Shown here piece by piece: positions 35,596 to 43,541 of a stretch of 64,000 nucleotides of DNA (the stretch's first letter is position 1; every line of letters begins with the position of its first letter). The position numbers and the translations under genes were made by a program. This DNA is from Pseudomonas putida. GTDB lineage: Bacteria; Pseudomonadota; Gammaproteobacteria; Pseudomonadales; Pseudomonadaceae. The stretch spans positions 2,123,501-2,187,500 of the forward strand of contig NZ_JANHLD010000001.1 in NCBI RefSeq assembly GCF_028682455.1, given 5' to 3'. The notes under the pieces are model-generated. The model was not told the DNA's origin and made no database searches. It saw only the letters and a list, made by a program, of their open reading frames with translations.

Positions 35596-35953
35596 AATGC
35601 TCCACTCATTCTGTTGTAATTTTTATAGTCCTGCGGCCAGAGCGTGAGGACCGGATCGGGTTCCTGCAAGGCCACGCCTTGTCACGGTCCCGGTTGCTCC
35701 GATTTTGCCCTGGCAACTGTACCGGTACAGTGTAGAGCGCCGCTTTGTCGCTTGAAAAGCAGGCCCGCCGAGGCAAATCCTGAGCATGTCGCTTAATTGA
35801 CAGAAACGTACAGGAAAGCGGCTTGGTGCAGTCAGATTCACGCGGTAAATCGCCGCTTTCCAGTTGATTACGCTCAATTACTTATTTGAAACCGGGTTTT
35901 TCTGCAAAAATACCGACCTCACACAGTGGTCGAATTATTTCTGGCAGGAACCC
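35596..35953. other. Intergenic region between divergent braC and DUF2288 gene
   Basis: 358 bp with no gene. It holds the braC promoter and leader. One long inverted repeat is visible: GGAAAGCGGC (35813-35822) and GCCGCTTTCC (35852-35861) around 29 bases. It could be an operator pair or an RNA stem near the start of the DUF2288 transcript; no T tract follows. Confidence 0.5.
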
Positions 35954-36259
35954 ATGACTGATCAACCTAGCACCCTCTATGCCAAGCTGCTCGGCGAGAC
36001 GGCAGTAATCGAGTGGAAAGCCCTGGAGCGTTTTTGGGCCAAGGGTGACCTGATTTGGGTCGACCCGACCCTGGACCTGATCGAAGTTGCACAGGCAATG
36101 GCCGAGAACCGCAGCGAAACCGTGGCTGCATGGCGTAATGCTGGCACGGTAGGGCCCGTTACTGCGGAGCAGGCGCTAGACCTTCAGAGCCGCGATCCAG
36201 AGATATGGGCAGTGGTGGTTTCACCGTTCATCGTGATTCAGGTGAAGAAACCCGAGTAG
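35954..36259 (+). CDS. DUF2288 family protein
   Basis: A 101-residue cytosolic protein with the family opening LYAKLLGETAVIEWKALERFWAKGDLIWVDP and the closing IWAVVVSPFIVIQVKK. Function unknown. CAGGAA precedes the ATG at 35954; an upstream start at 35864 would add 30 residues through the promoter region and is rejected. It is convergent with the tubulin-like gene, with a REP palindrome in the gap. Confidence 0.82.
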   Translation: MTDQPSTLYAKLLGETAVIEWKALERFWAKGDLIWVDPTLDLIEVAQAMAENRSETVAAWRNAGTVGPVTAEQALDLQSRDPEIWAVVVSPFIVIQVKKPE

Positions 36260-36366
36260 GCGTGCCCTGAATTGGTGCGTGAAAACGCACAGGCAGGCGG
36301 TTTTAGTGCGCGAGACTGTTCAGGCGGGGTGACCGTTGGTAACAGTCTTCGCTGGAGGTAACAGTT

Positions 36367-36414
36367 TCGCGGGGCAAGCCCGCTCCTACAGGTAGGAGCG
36401 GGCTTGCCCCGCGA
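36367..36414. repeat. REP palindrome
   Basis: A perfect inverted repeat with 23-bp arms (36367-36389 and 36392-36414) around AG, core GCGGGGCAAGCCCGCTCCTA. It sits 12 bp from the stop codon of the tubulin-like gene, between convergent genes. Confidence 0.9.
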
Positions 36415-36425
36415 TGCGTTCAGTT

Positions 36426-38609
36426 TCAGTAATCCACTTTCCCGGTATGACTGTTCAACGAAATCACCCGCGTCTTGCCGATGCGATGGCGGAAGATTTC
36501 GCGCAGGTATTTCACCGCTTTCTTCACGCATTCCCGTGACAGGCGAATGTCGTTGATCGAGACGAACTTACTCTTGTCATTGATCAGTTCGCGGTACTTT
36601 TTCTCGTACATCGGTTTGATCGCGTACCAGTTGGTATCGAGGATCTTCGCCGGGTTCTCGTATTCATTGAGCAAGTCGTCGATACGCGCCTCATCGAAGG
36701 TTTCGCTGGTGATGAATTCGAGGATGGCATTGTCCAGGGTGTCGTCGAAACGATAGGGATTGCGCGCAAAGCAACGTTTGATGAACGCCACGATCAAGGT
36801 CAGGAAGTCATCCGACAGGCACGGGCTCTTGGCGATCAGGGTGGTCAGCGACAGGTTTGCCGATGCACCGATGACCAGGGCATAGCGCTTGAGGGTGGTG
36901 TTGGGAAACAGGCTGTTGAGGTGGGTCTTGAGCCGATTCAGGTCCATGTACGACAGCTTGTAGTCCTTGGGCAGCGAGACGATCGAGACCACCGACGAGC
37001 AATTCTTGAAAAAGTGCAGGTCATGCAGCGCCGCGGCGTCGTAACCCGAGGCCTTGTATTGCTCCAGAGCCGCACGATAGCGCTTTGACTCGATCGGCAG
37101 CAGGCTGATGCCCTCGATGGCCTGGGTCAGCTTGTTGAAATGCGGCAGGTCGATGGAGCGAAAGAACAGGTCATCGATATTCAAGGGCTGCTGGTCTTTT
37201 TCGAACACCTTGAATTTGTCCGTGCCTGGCGAGGCCCGCTCCGGTACCACGGACTCGGCGTAGGCAATGGCCACTGGGCCTGCCAGGCTCATGAACAGGT
37301 CATTGGCGTCCAGGCGAATGGTTTCGCCAATGTCGATGCCTGCCCGGCGGAAGTAGTTCTGGTCGTAGTCGGTGGTCACCGCCTGGGCGGTGAGGATGTT
37401 GAAGATCTGCTGGGAGATGTACTGGTTGGCGTGCTTTTCCATGGCATTGACATCAATGTTCTGGATATTGCCGTCATCGTTCTCTTCGGCATAGCGCATG
37501 ATGTCGTTGGAGATCAGCATCATCGCGTTCCAGGGGCGGATACGGCCCATGACACTGGCTTCGCTGCTGTCTTCGTTATCGAAGTTGTAAGAAAAGTCCC
37601 ATTCCTCCGATAGGTATTTACACAGCAGTCGCCCGGCATTGATGTGAAGTGCTTCGGACATTTCACTGCGGTGATCGGAAATGTTCGGCAGCACACAGAT
37701 GCCGCTGGTGAAGATTGGTTCGAACACGAACGAGTGCCCGCTCTTGCCGTCGTTCTCATCCGCAGGCTTGGTATCGAAGGTCTTGTTCATGTACGAGTAC
37801 TGCTGGGCCAGGCCGAACTCCGACGCCATGCCCGACCCGGTACCACCACCGGCGCTGAAAATGTAGAAGTACAACCGGGACTGGTTGGCCTTGATCCCGC
37901 AGGAGTCGATCAGGTAGGAGTGGATCAGCTTCCAGTCGGCGCTGGAAAAACGGTGGGTCTCCTTGTTGAGAATGATCTTGGCCAGGTACTGGCCCAGGAT
38001 CGGCGCATTACCTGCACCACCGGCATGGACTTCCGAAAGGTCCATGATCTTCATTTTGCTGTAGTCGCGGATGAAGCCGCTCTTTTCACCCTTGCCCGAG
38101 AAGCGGATGCGCCCGGCGATGTCTTTGTCCAGGTCGCCCAGCATTACCAGCGGCTCGACCAGGAACACCGGTTTGCTGGGCTTGTTCTGTACCAGGCGCA
38201 GATTGTTGCGGATCCAGCGGGCCGGGCTGTAGCTCGCTTCGCTACCGGCAGGGTCTTGATTATTGAATTCGTTGAGGTAGAAGGTCCTGGCGTTGTATAC
38301 AAGTTCTGCGACATCCAGGGCGATGTTCGAACCGCAGCGACCCAGGCCAATCAGGCACACCGAAGGGAACTGCTGGTCCAGGCGTAGTTGGCTTTCATCT
38401 TCGAGATGGACGCTGGGTGGAAACACCAGGTCGCGCAGGCCGTCGAGGTTTTCGAGGATGCGCTGGATGTCTGTCTCGGTGAAGTAGAGGTACTGCTGCG
38501 GATTGAGCACCCGCGAGGTATGTAACTCTCTCGCCCCTGAATGGTTGAGCGCGGGAAGGGATGACGTCAGCTCGGAAACCGCGTTGGCAGAAGTATTCTT
38601 GGAGGTCAT
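36426..38609 (-). CDS. Tubulin/FtsZ-superfamily GTPase-like protein, stand-alone
   Basis: A 727-residue protein of unknown function. Residues 84-95 (VCLIGLGRCGSN) match the first nucleotide-binding loop of FtsZ/tubulin. Residues 253-260 (AGGGTGSG, encoded at 37830-37853) are the tubulin signature. GGAGNAPILGQ (197-207) may be the loop between them. The signature lies later than in FtsZ (about residue 105) because of an 80-residue N-terminal extension and insertions, and the C-terminal part after about 470 has no recognised domain. No signal peptide or membrane helix. It is probably a distant tubulin-like family (Tubulin_2/FtsZl type), not FtsZ, TubZ or PhuZ. No partner gene adjoins it. Base composition looks lower in GC than its neighbours. 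GTP binding and polymerisation are inferences. Confidence 0.75.
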   Translation of the reverse strand: MTSKNTSANAVSELTSSLPALNHSGARELHTSRVLNPQQYLYFTETDIQRILENLDGLRDLVFPPSVHLEDESQLRLDQQFPSVCLIGLGRCGSNIALDVAELVYNARTFYLNEFNNQDPAGSEASYSPARWIRNNLRLVQNKPSKPVFLVEPLVMLGDLDKDIAGRIRFSGKGEKSGFIRDYSKMKIMDLSEVHAGGAGNAPILGQYLAKIILNKETHRFSSADWKLIHSYLIDSCGIKANQSRLYFYIFSAGGGTGSGMASEFGLAQQYSYMNKTFDTKPADENDGKSGHSFVFEPIFTSGICVLPNISDHRSEMSEALHINAGRLLCKYLSEEWDFSYNFDNEDSSEASVMGRIRPWNAMMLISNDIMRYAEENDDGNIQNIDVNAMEKHANQYISQQIFNILTAQAVTTDYDQNYFRRAGIDIGETIRLDANDLFMSLAGPVAIAYAESVVPERASPGTDKFKVFEKDQQPLNIDDLFFRSIDLPHFNKLTQAIEGISLLPIESKRYRAALEQYKASGYDAAALHDLHFFKNCSSVVSIVSLPKDYKLSYMDLNRLKTHLNSLFPNTTLKRYALVIGASANLSLTTLIAKSPCLSDDFLTLIVAFIKRCFARNPYRFDDTLDNAILEFITSETFDEARIDDLLNEYENPAKILDTNWYAIKPMYEKKYRELINDKSKFVSINDIRLSRECVKKAVKYLREIFRHRIGKTRVISLNSHTGKVDY

Positions 38610-38808
38610 TTTGCGCCATTTGCCTGCAGGTGGATGGCTGTTCTAGTGGATATCATAGGGCCATCACTGGAAAAGTTTCGCGACTGTATCAGTGCGCATT
38701 TGGCGTGGGCGATAGGGAACTACCCTAGCGCCGGGTAGGAGTTTCCCTGGCACGCCTGCAACTGAATCGTCCAATCACTCAACTTCTTTAATCTGCCTGG
38801 AGCTGTAC

Positions 38809-39696
38809 ATGAGCACTGCACGTCCTTCACTGGGGTTTGCCGGAATCGGCCTGATGGGATTGCCGATGTGTCGGCGTTTGTTGGCAGCGGGGTATCCGCT
38901 GACGGTATGGAATCGCTCGCCAGACAAGTGTGCCGAGCTGGTCAAGGCGGGTGCCCGCCAGGTCGCGACACCGGCCGAGTTGTGCCGGGACGCTGATGTG
39001 GTGTTGCTGTGCCTGGCCGATACGGCGGTAGTGCGCGATGTGGTGTTCGGCGCCGAAGGCGTGGCCAAGGGTGGCAAGGCCGGGCAACTGCTGGTGGATT
39101 TTTCCAGCCTGGAGCCCACGGCGACCCGGGAAATGGCGGCAGAACTGGCTGCGCTCTGTGGCATGAGTTGGCTGGATGCACCGGTTTCCGGTGGCACGCC
39201 GGGAGCCGAGGCAGGCACCTTGGCGATCATGGTCGGGGGCAATGCGCCAGACCTTGAAAAGGTGCGCCCGGTATTGCTGACACTGGGCCAGCGGGTCACG
39301 CACATGGGGCCAGTAGGGGCAGGGCAGGTGACCAAGGCCTGCAACCAGATGATCGTTGCCTGCAACGCCCTGGTCATTGCCGAAGTGGTGGCATTGGCCG
39401 AGCAGTCTGGTGTCGACGCCAGTCTGATCGCCGAGGCGCTGGCCGGAGGCTTTGCCGACTCCAAGCCCTTGCAGATCCTCGCGCCGCAGATGGCCCAGAG
39501 CTGCTTCGAGCCGGTCAAATGGCACGTGCGCACGTTGCTCAAGGATCTGGATACAGCGGTGAAGTTCTCCCGTGAGCAGGGTTCGGCAACCCCCCTCAGT
39601 GGCTTGGCCGCGCAGATGATGCGCCTGCACGGTAGTCAGGGTTATCTGCAAAAAGATCCGGCGACATTGATTGATCTGTACCGACGTAAGGATTGA
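38809..39696 (+). CDS. NAD(P)-dependent beta-hydroxyacid dehydrogenase (3-hydroxyisobutyrate dehydrogenase family)
   Basis: A 295-residue enzyme that oxidises a beta-hydroxyacid or reduces a semialdehyde. GFAGIGLMGLPM (9-20) is the dinucleotide motif, DAPVSGGTPGAEAGTL the substrate-binding loop, and GAGQVTKACNQ carries the catalytic Lys near residue 172. It could be MmsB-like, tartronate semialdehyde reductase (GlxR)-like or a GLYR-type reductase; the adjacent genes do not decide. Its last 101 bp are antisense to the end of the MHYT-GGDEF-EAL gene. Confidence 0.88.
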   Translation: MSTARPSLGFAGIGLMGLPMCRRLLAAGYPLTVWNRSPDKCAELVKAGARQVATPAELCRDADVVLLCLADTAVVRDVVFGAEGVAKGGKAGQLLVDFSSLEPTATREMAAELAALCGMSWLDAPVSGGTPGAEAGTLAIMVGGNAPDLEKVRPVLLTLGQRVTHMGPVGAGQVTKACNQMIVACNALVIAEVVALAEQSGVDASLIAEALAGGFADSKPLQILAPQMAQSCFEPVKWHVRTLLKDLDTAVKFSREQGSATPLSGLAAQMMRLHGSQGYLQKDPATLIDLYRRKD

Positions 39697-41869
39697 AGCT
39701 GGCCAGCATGGGCTCGCGCTGCTCAAGCTTGCCGAAGATGGCCCGCAGCTCGCCCAGCGGCACCGGCCGGCTGAGCAGGTAGCCCTGGACAAAGTCGCAG
39801 CCTTGCTGGGCGAGGAACTGGTACTGCTCCAGGGTTTCCACGCCTTCAGTGACCACCTGCAGGTGCAGGGTGTGGGCCATGATGATGATTGCCTGGACGA
39901 TCTCCATGTCCTGTCGGCTGTTTGGCAAATCCTGAATGAACGAGCGGTCTATCTTCAGGGTGTCCAGGGGCAGGCGCTTGAGGTAAGCCAGTGACGAGTA
40001 GCCTGTGCCGAAATCATCGATCGAAAGCGACACCCCCAGGGCTCGGATGTCCTTGAGCATCGCGACGGTGCTGTGAATGTTGCTCATCAGGGCGTTCTCG
40101 GTGACTTCCAGCTCCAGCTGGCTGGGCGCAATACCGGCCAGGCGCAGGGCATCTTCGACCTTACTGGGCAGCTCTTCGCATCCCAGGGTCAGGGCCGAAC
40201 AGTTGACCGTGACTTTCAGCCCGCTGTAGCCATGGCGGCTCAGGTGGGCGACATCTTCGCAGGCATGGCGCATTACCCAGAGATCGAGCTCGGTGATCAG
40301 GCCATTGGCCTCGGCGATGCCGATGAAACGGTCCGGGCTGAGCAAGCCATGTTGCGGATGCTGCCAGCGAACCAAAGCTTCGAGCTTGGCTACTTGTCCT
40401 GTGTGCAGGTCGAAAATGGGTTGGTAGTGGATACGCAGCCCGCGCTCTTCGAGCAGCGCAATGCGCAGCTCTTCTTCCAGTTGCAGTTCGAGGGTGGCCC
40501 GGGCCTTGAGGGTGTTGTTGAAGAAGTTCAGGTTATTGCGTCCGCAGCCCTTGGATTGATACAGCGCCAGGTCGGCATTCTTGAGCAGCTCCTCGCAGGT
40601 ACGGCCGTCGTCGGGGAACACGCTGATACCGATGCTGGTGGTCATGACCATGCGTCGTCCAGCCAGGTCGATCGGCTCCTTCATTTTTTGCATGATGCGT
40701 TGGGCCAGGTGGCGGGCCTCATCGCGGTTGTGCAGCGCTGTGAGGATGCAGAACTCGTCACCGCCAAAGCGCGCCACGACATCCTGGCTCCTGGTAGCCG
40801 CCTTGATGTAGCCGGCAATGACTTTGAGCAGCTCGTCGCCAGCGTCGTGGCCCAGGCTGTCGTTGATACGCTTGAAGTGGTCGATGTCGAGGAACATGAC
40901 CGCCAGCATGCCCTCGTTGGTAGCTTGTTCGGCCAGCCGCTCGGCAAACACCTGGTTGAAGCCGCGGCGGTTGATCAGGTTGGTCAGGGCGTCGTAATGG
41001 GCCGCTTGCTGCAACGACACCCGGGCCTGGTCAAGTTGGCTGAGCAGCAGGTTGACTCGGCGCAGGTCATGCTCTTTGCTTTGCAGCTTCTGGTCGGACA
41101 ATGCCGCACTGATGCTGCTGGCACTGATCAGCAAGGTGATGAAGGCAATGGTCAGGCTCAACTGCAGGCTGTTGTCGTCGGCCGCCAGGTTAACGCTGAC
41201 GTCATTGGGAATGATCAGGGTCATGGCTGCCATGCCGGTGAAGTGCGTGGCGAAGATCCCCCCGGCCATCAACAGGCTGGCGCCGTACTTGAACAATTGG
41301 TGGAGCATGCCGCTGCCGTAGCGAAAGTAACGCGCCAGCACCAGTGCCAGCAGGCTGGTCGCGATGGCAACGGCGATGGAGGCGATGAACATGTCCGGGC
41401 GATAGAACTGTTGGGCGTTGGAGCGCATGGCCGCCATGCCGACGTAGTGCATGGCGCAGATGCCCAGGCCGATACACACGGCGGCCTGCAGGTAATGATG
41501 CGGTCGCAGCTGGCGATGTCCCAGGGTGTTCATCGCCAGCCAGCCGGCCAGCAGCATGATCATCAGCGACAGCCCGGTGAGGGCGTAGTCGTAGTGCACC
41601 TCGATCGAGGCCTGGAAAGCCAGCATGCTGATGAAGTGCAGGGCCCAGACGCCCCCGGCCAGGCAGCAGGCACCAAGCAGCCGCCATTGTCGCTGGGCGG
41701 CGGGTTGTTCGACATGGTTCAGGCGTTCAGCCATGCTCAGGGTGGCGAAGCTGCCGGCACCGGCGACCAGGAAGGCAAGTGCCACCAGGTAGGGGTTGTA
41801 CTTGCACTCAAGAATGATCTGACCACCTGCCGGCAATTCGGCGAGCATCTGTAGCCCCAACCACTCCAT
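39596..41869 (-). CDS. MHYT-GGDEF-EAL cyclic-di-GMP protein
   Basis: A 757-residue inner-membrane protein. The N-terminal MHYT sensor (residues 1-250) has seven helices and three motifs (LHFISM, MHYVGM, THFTGM), which are proposed to bind copper and sense a diatomic gas. The GGDEF domain has an intact FGGDEF near residue 370, so diguanylate cyclase activity is possible. The EAL domain has LEALVRW and DDFGTGYSS, so phosphodiesterase activity is possible too. The layout equals that of MucR of P. aeruginosa and YkoW. About 30 C-terminal residues after the EAL fold are encoded opposite the dehydrogenase gene. Confidence 0.92.
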   Translation of the reverse strand: MEWLGLQMLAELPAGGQIILECKYNPYLVALAFLVAGAGSFATLSMAERLNHVEQPAAQRQWRLLGACCLAGGVWALHFISMLAFQASIEVHYDYALTGLSLMIMLLAGWLAMNTLGHRQLRPHHYLQAAVCIGLGICAMHYVGMAAMRSNAQQFYRPDMFIASIAVAIATSLLALVLARYFRYGSGMLHQLFKYGASLLMAGGIFATHFTGMAAMTLIIPNDVSVNLAADDNSLQLSLTIAFITLLISASSISAALSDQKLQSKEHDLRRVNLLLSQLDQARVSLQQAAHYDALTNLINRRGFNQVFAERLAEQATNEGMLAVMFLDIDHFKRINDSLGHDAGDELLKVIAGYIKAATRSQDVVARFGGDEFCILTALHNRDEARHLAQRIMQKMKEPIDLAGRRMVMTTSIGISVFPDDGRTCEELLKNADLALYQSKGCGRNNLNFFNNTLKARATLELQLEEELRIALLEERGLRIHYQPIFDLHTGQVAKLEALVRWQHPQHGLLSPDRFIGIAEANGLITELDLWVMRHACEDVAHLSRHGYSGLKVTVNCSALTLGCEELPSKVEDALRLAGIAPSQLELEVTENALMSNIHSTVAMLKDIRALGVSLSIDDFGTGYSSLAYLKRLPLDTLKIDRSFIQDLPNSRQDMEIVQAIIIMAHTLHLQVVTEGVETLEQYQFLAQQGCDFVQGYLLSRPVPLGELRAIFGKLEQREPMLASFNPYVGTDQSMSPDLFADNPDYRAGASSARPSH

Positions 41870-42146
41870 AGCGCGCCTCTTAGTCGAGTTTTCACTCGTC
41901 CCCCAAAAGAGCCTGGAGACCGTTCTGGTGCAGTATAGAAAGCGGGAATTATCCCATCCTGATTAATGGCACTTTGACTTCTACGATTTGGTCATTGAAT
42001 GCATAGCGATGTGTTCTAACGGTGCCAATCGTTCGCATTAACCGGTATCACCCCGGTCAATGGTGGCAGACAGACAAACGATGGCCCTCTAGATTCAGTT
42101 CGGCATGTGCAACGCCCCGAACACAATAATAACGAGGGACCGACCG

Positions 42147-43499
42147 ATGCAGCGCTCCACTCAAGCGGACAATGCCTGGCGTATTCTTTTTTTGCTGTTT
42201 CTGGCCAATCTGTTCAATTTCTTCGATCGCACCATCCCCGCCATCATCATCGAGCCGATCCGCCTGGAGTGGCACCTCAGCGATTTGCAGATCGGCCTGA
42301 TCGGCACTGCATTTACCCTGGTGTATGCCATTGCCGGTTTGCCGCTGGGGCGCATGGCCGACAATGGGTCGCGCAGCAAGCTCATGGGCTGGGGCCTGGC
42401 GGTCTGGAGCGGGCTGACTGCCGTCAACGGGATGGTGGGCAGTTTCTGGAGCTTCTTGCTGGTGCGTATGGGCGTGGGGATTGGTGAAGCCAGCTATGCC
42501 CCCGCGGCCAATTCGCTGATCGGTGATCTGTTTCCCGCCGAGCGTCGGGCACGGGCAATGGGGCTGTTCATGCTTGGCCTGCCGTTGGGGCTATTGCTGG
42601 CATTCTTCACCATTGGCGCCATGGTCGAGGCCTTCGATAGCTGGCGTGCGCCGTTTTTTATCGCGGCGGTGCCAGGGCTGCTGCTGGCGGTGTTCATGTT
42701 CATGATTCGTGAGCCTGCCCGCGGGGCTGCCGAAGTGGTGGCGATCTCACAGGCACCGGTGGACCGGCCGCTGCGCCGGGTACTGAGTGTGCCGACGTTC
42801 TGCTGGTTGGTGCTGGCGGGTCTGGCCTTCAACTTCGCCACCTACGCCGCCAACTCGTTCATGGTGCCGATGCTGCAGCGCTATTTCCTCTTGTCCTTGC
42901 AGCAAGCGGCGGTAGCTACCGGGGTGATTGTCGGCCTGACCGGGCTGGTGGGGTTGACCCTGGGCGGCTGGATCGCAGACAAGATTCATCAACGCTTTCC
43001 CACTGGCCGGTTGTTGTTCGGCGCATTCAGCATGCTGGTCTCCACCGTGGCCACGGCCTGGGCGCTGCATGCCGGTCGTATCGACATCGGCGTGTTTGTC
43101 GCCGTGTTCGGTGTGGGGTGGTTGTTTGCCTACAACTTCTACACCTGCGTCTATACCGCGATCCAGGATGTGGTGCAGCCACGTTTGCGCGCCACGGCCA
43201 TGGCCTTGTTCTTTGCCGGTCTGTATTTATTGGGCGGCGGTTTGGGGCCGGTGGTGGTGGGGGCGCTGTCGGATCATTTCGCCAAGGCAGCGATGCTGGC
43301 AGCGGGAGAGGTGCAGATGAGCGAGGCGTTCAAGGCTGAAGGCCTGCACGATGCGATGTATCTGATTCCGGTGGCCTTGATGCTGACGCTGGTGTTTCTG
43401 TTGATGGCGTCGCGGTGTTTCAGTCGTGATGCGCAGCGGATGCGGGAGGGGATGGTGCTGGGGAGTGAAGAGAAAGGCGGTAAGTTGGTAGAGGCTTGA
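42147..43499 (+). CDS. MFS transporter, Spinster-like
   Basis: A 450-residue inner-membrane transporter with 12 predicted helices. It has NLFNFFDRTIPAIIIEPI in helix 1 and the MFS loop 2-3 signature GLPLGRMADNGSRSKLMGWG, with VGIGEASYAPAANSLIGDLF as in the Spinster/hexuronate-like families. The substrate is unknown; the closest pseudomonad annotations are generic. The ATG at 42147 follows an AGGGAC-type SD; longer forms run into non-conserved sequence. It is monocistronic, divergent from the MHYT gene with 277 bp between, and convergent with rapA. Confidence 0.85.
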   Translation: MQRSTQADNAWRILFLLFLANLFNFFDRTIPAIIIEPIRLEWHLSDLQIGLIGTAFTLVYAIAGLPLGRMADNGSRSKLMGWGLAVWSGLTAVNGMVGSFWSFLLVRMGVGIGEASYAPAANSLIGDLFPAERRARAMGLFMLGLPLGLLLAFFTIGAMVEAFDSWRAPFFIAAVPGLLLAVFMFMIREPARGAAEVVAISQAPVDRPLRRVLSVPTFCWLVLAGLAFNFATYAANSFMVPMLQRYFLLSLQQAAVATGVIVGLTGLVGLTLGGWIADKIHQRFPTGRLLFGAFSMLVSTVATAWALHAGRIDIGVFVAVFGVGWLFAYNFYTCVYTAIQDVVQPRLRATAMALFFAGLYLLGGGLGPVVVGALSDHFAKAAMLAAGEVQMSEAFKAEGLHDAMYLIPVALMLTLVFLLMASRCFSRDAQRMREGMVLGSEEKGGKLVEA

Positions 43500-43541
43500 A
43501 CGGCCCCATCGCCGGCAATGCCGGCAATGGGGCGACAAGGA

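Noticed and set aside
36426..38609. Tubulin-like gene as phage PhuZ or plasmid TubZ
   Set aside because: The product is about twice the length of PhuZ/TubZ, and no phage, partition or replication genes are nearby.
40073..41854. 593-codon open frame opposite the MHYT-GGDEF-EAL gene
   Set aside because: No recognisable motif; the minus strand carries intact MHYT, GGDEF and EAL signatures.
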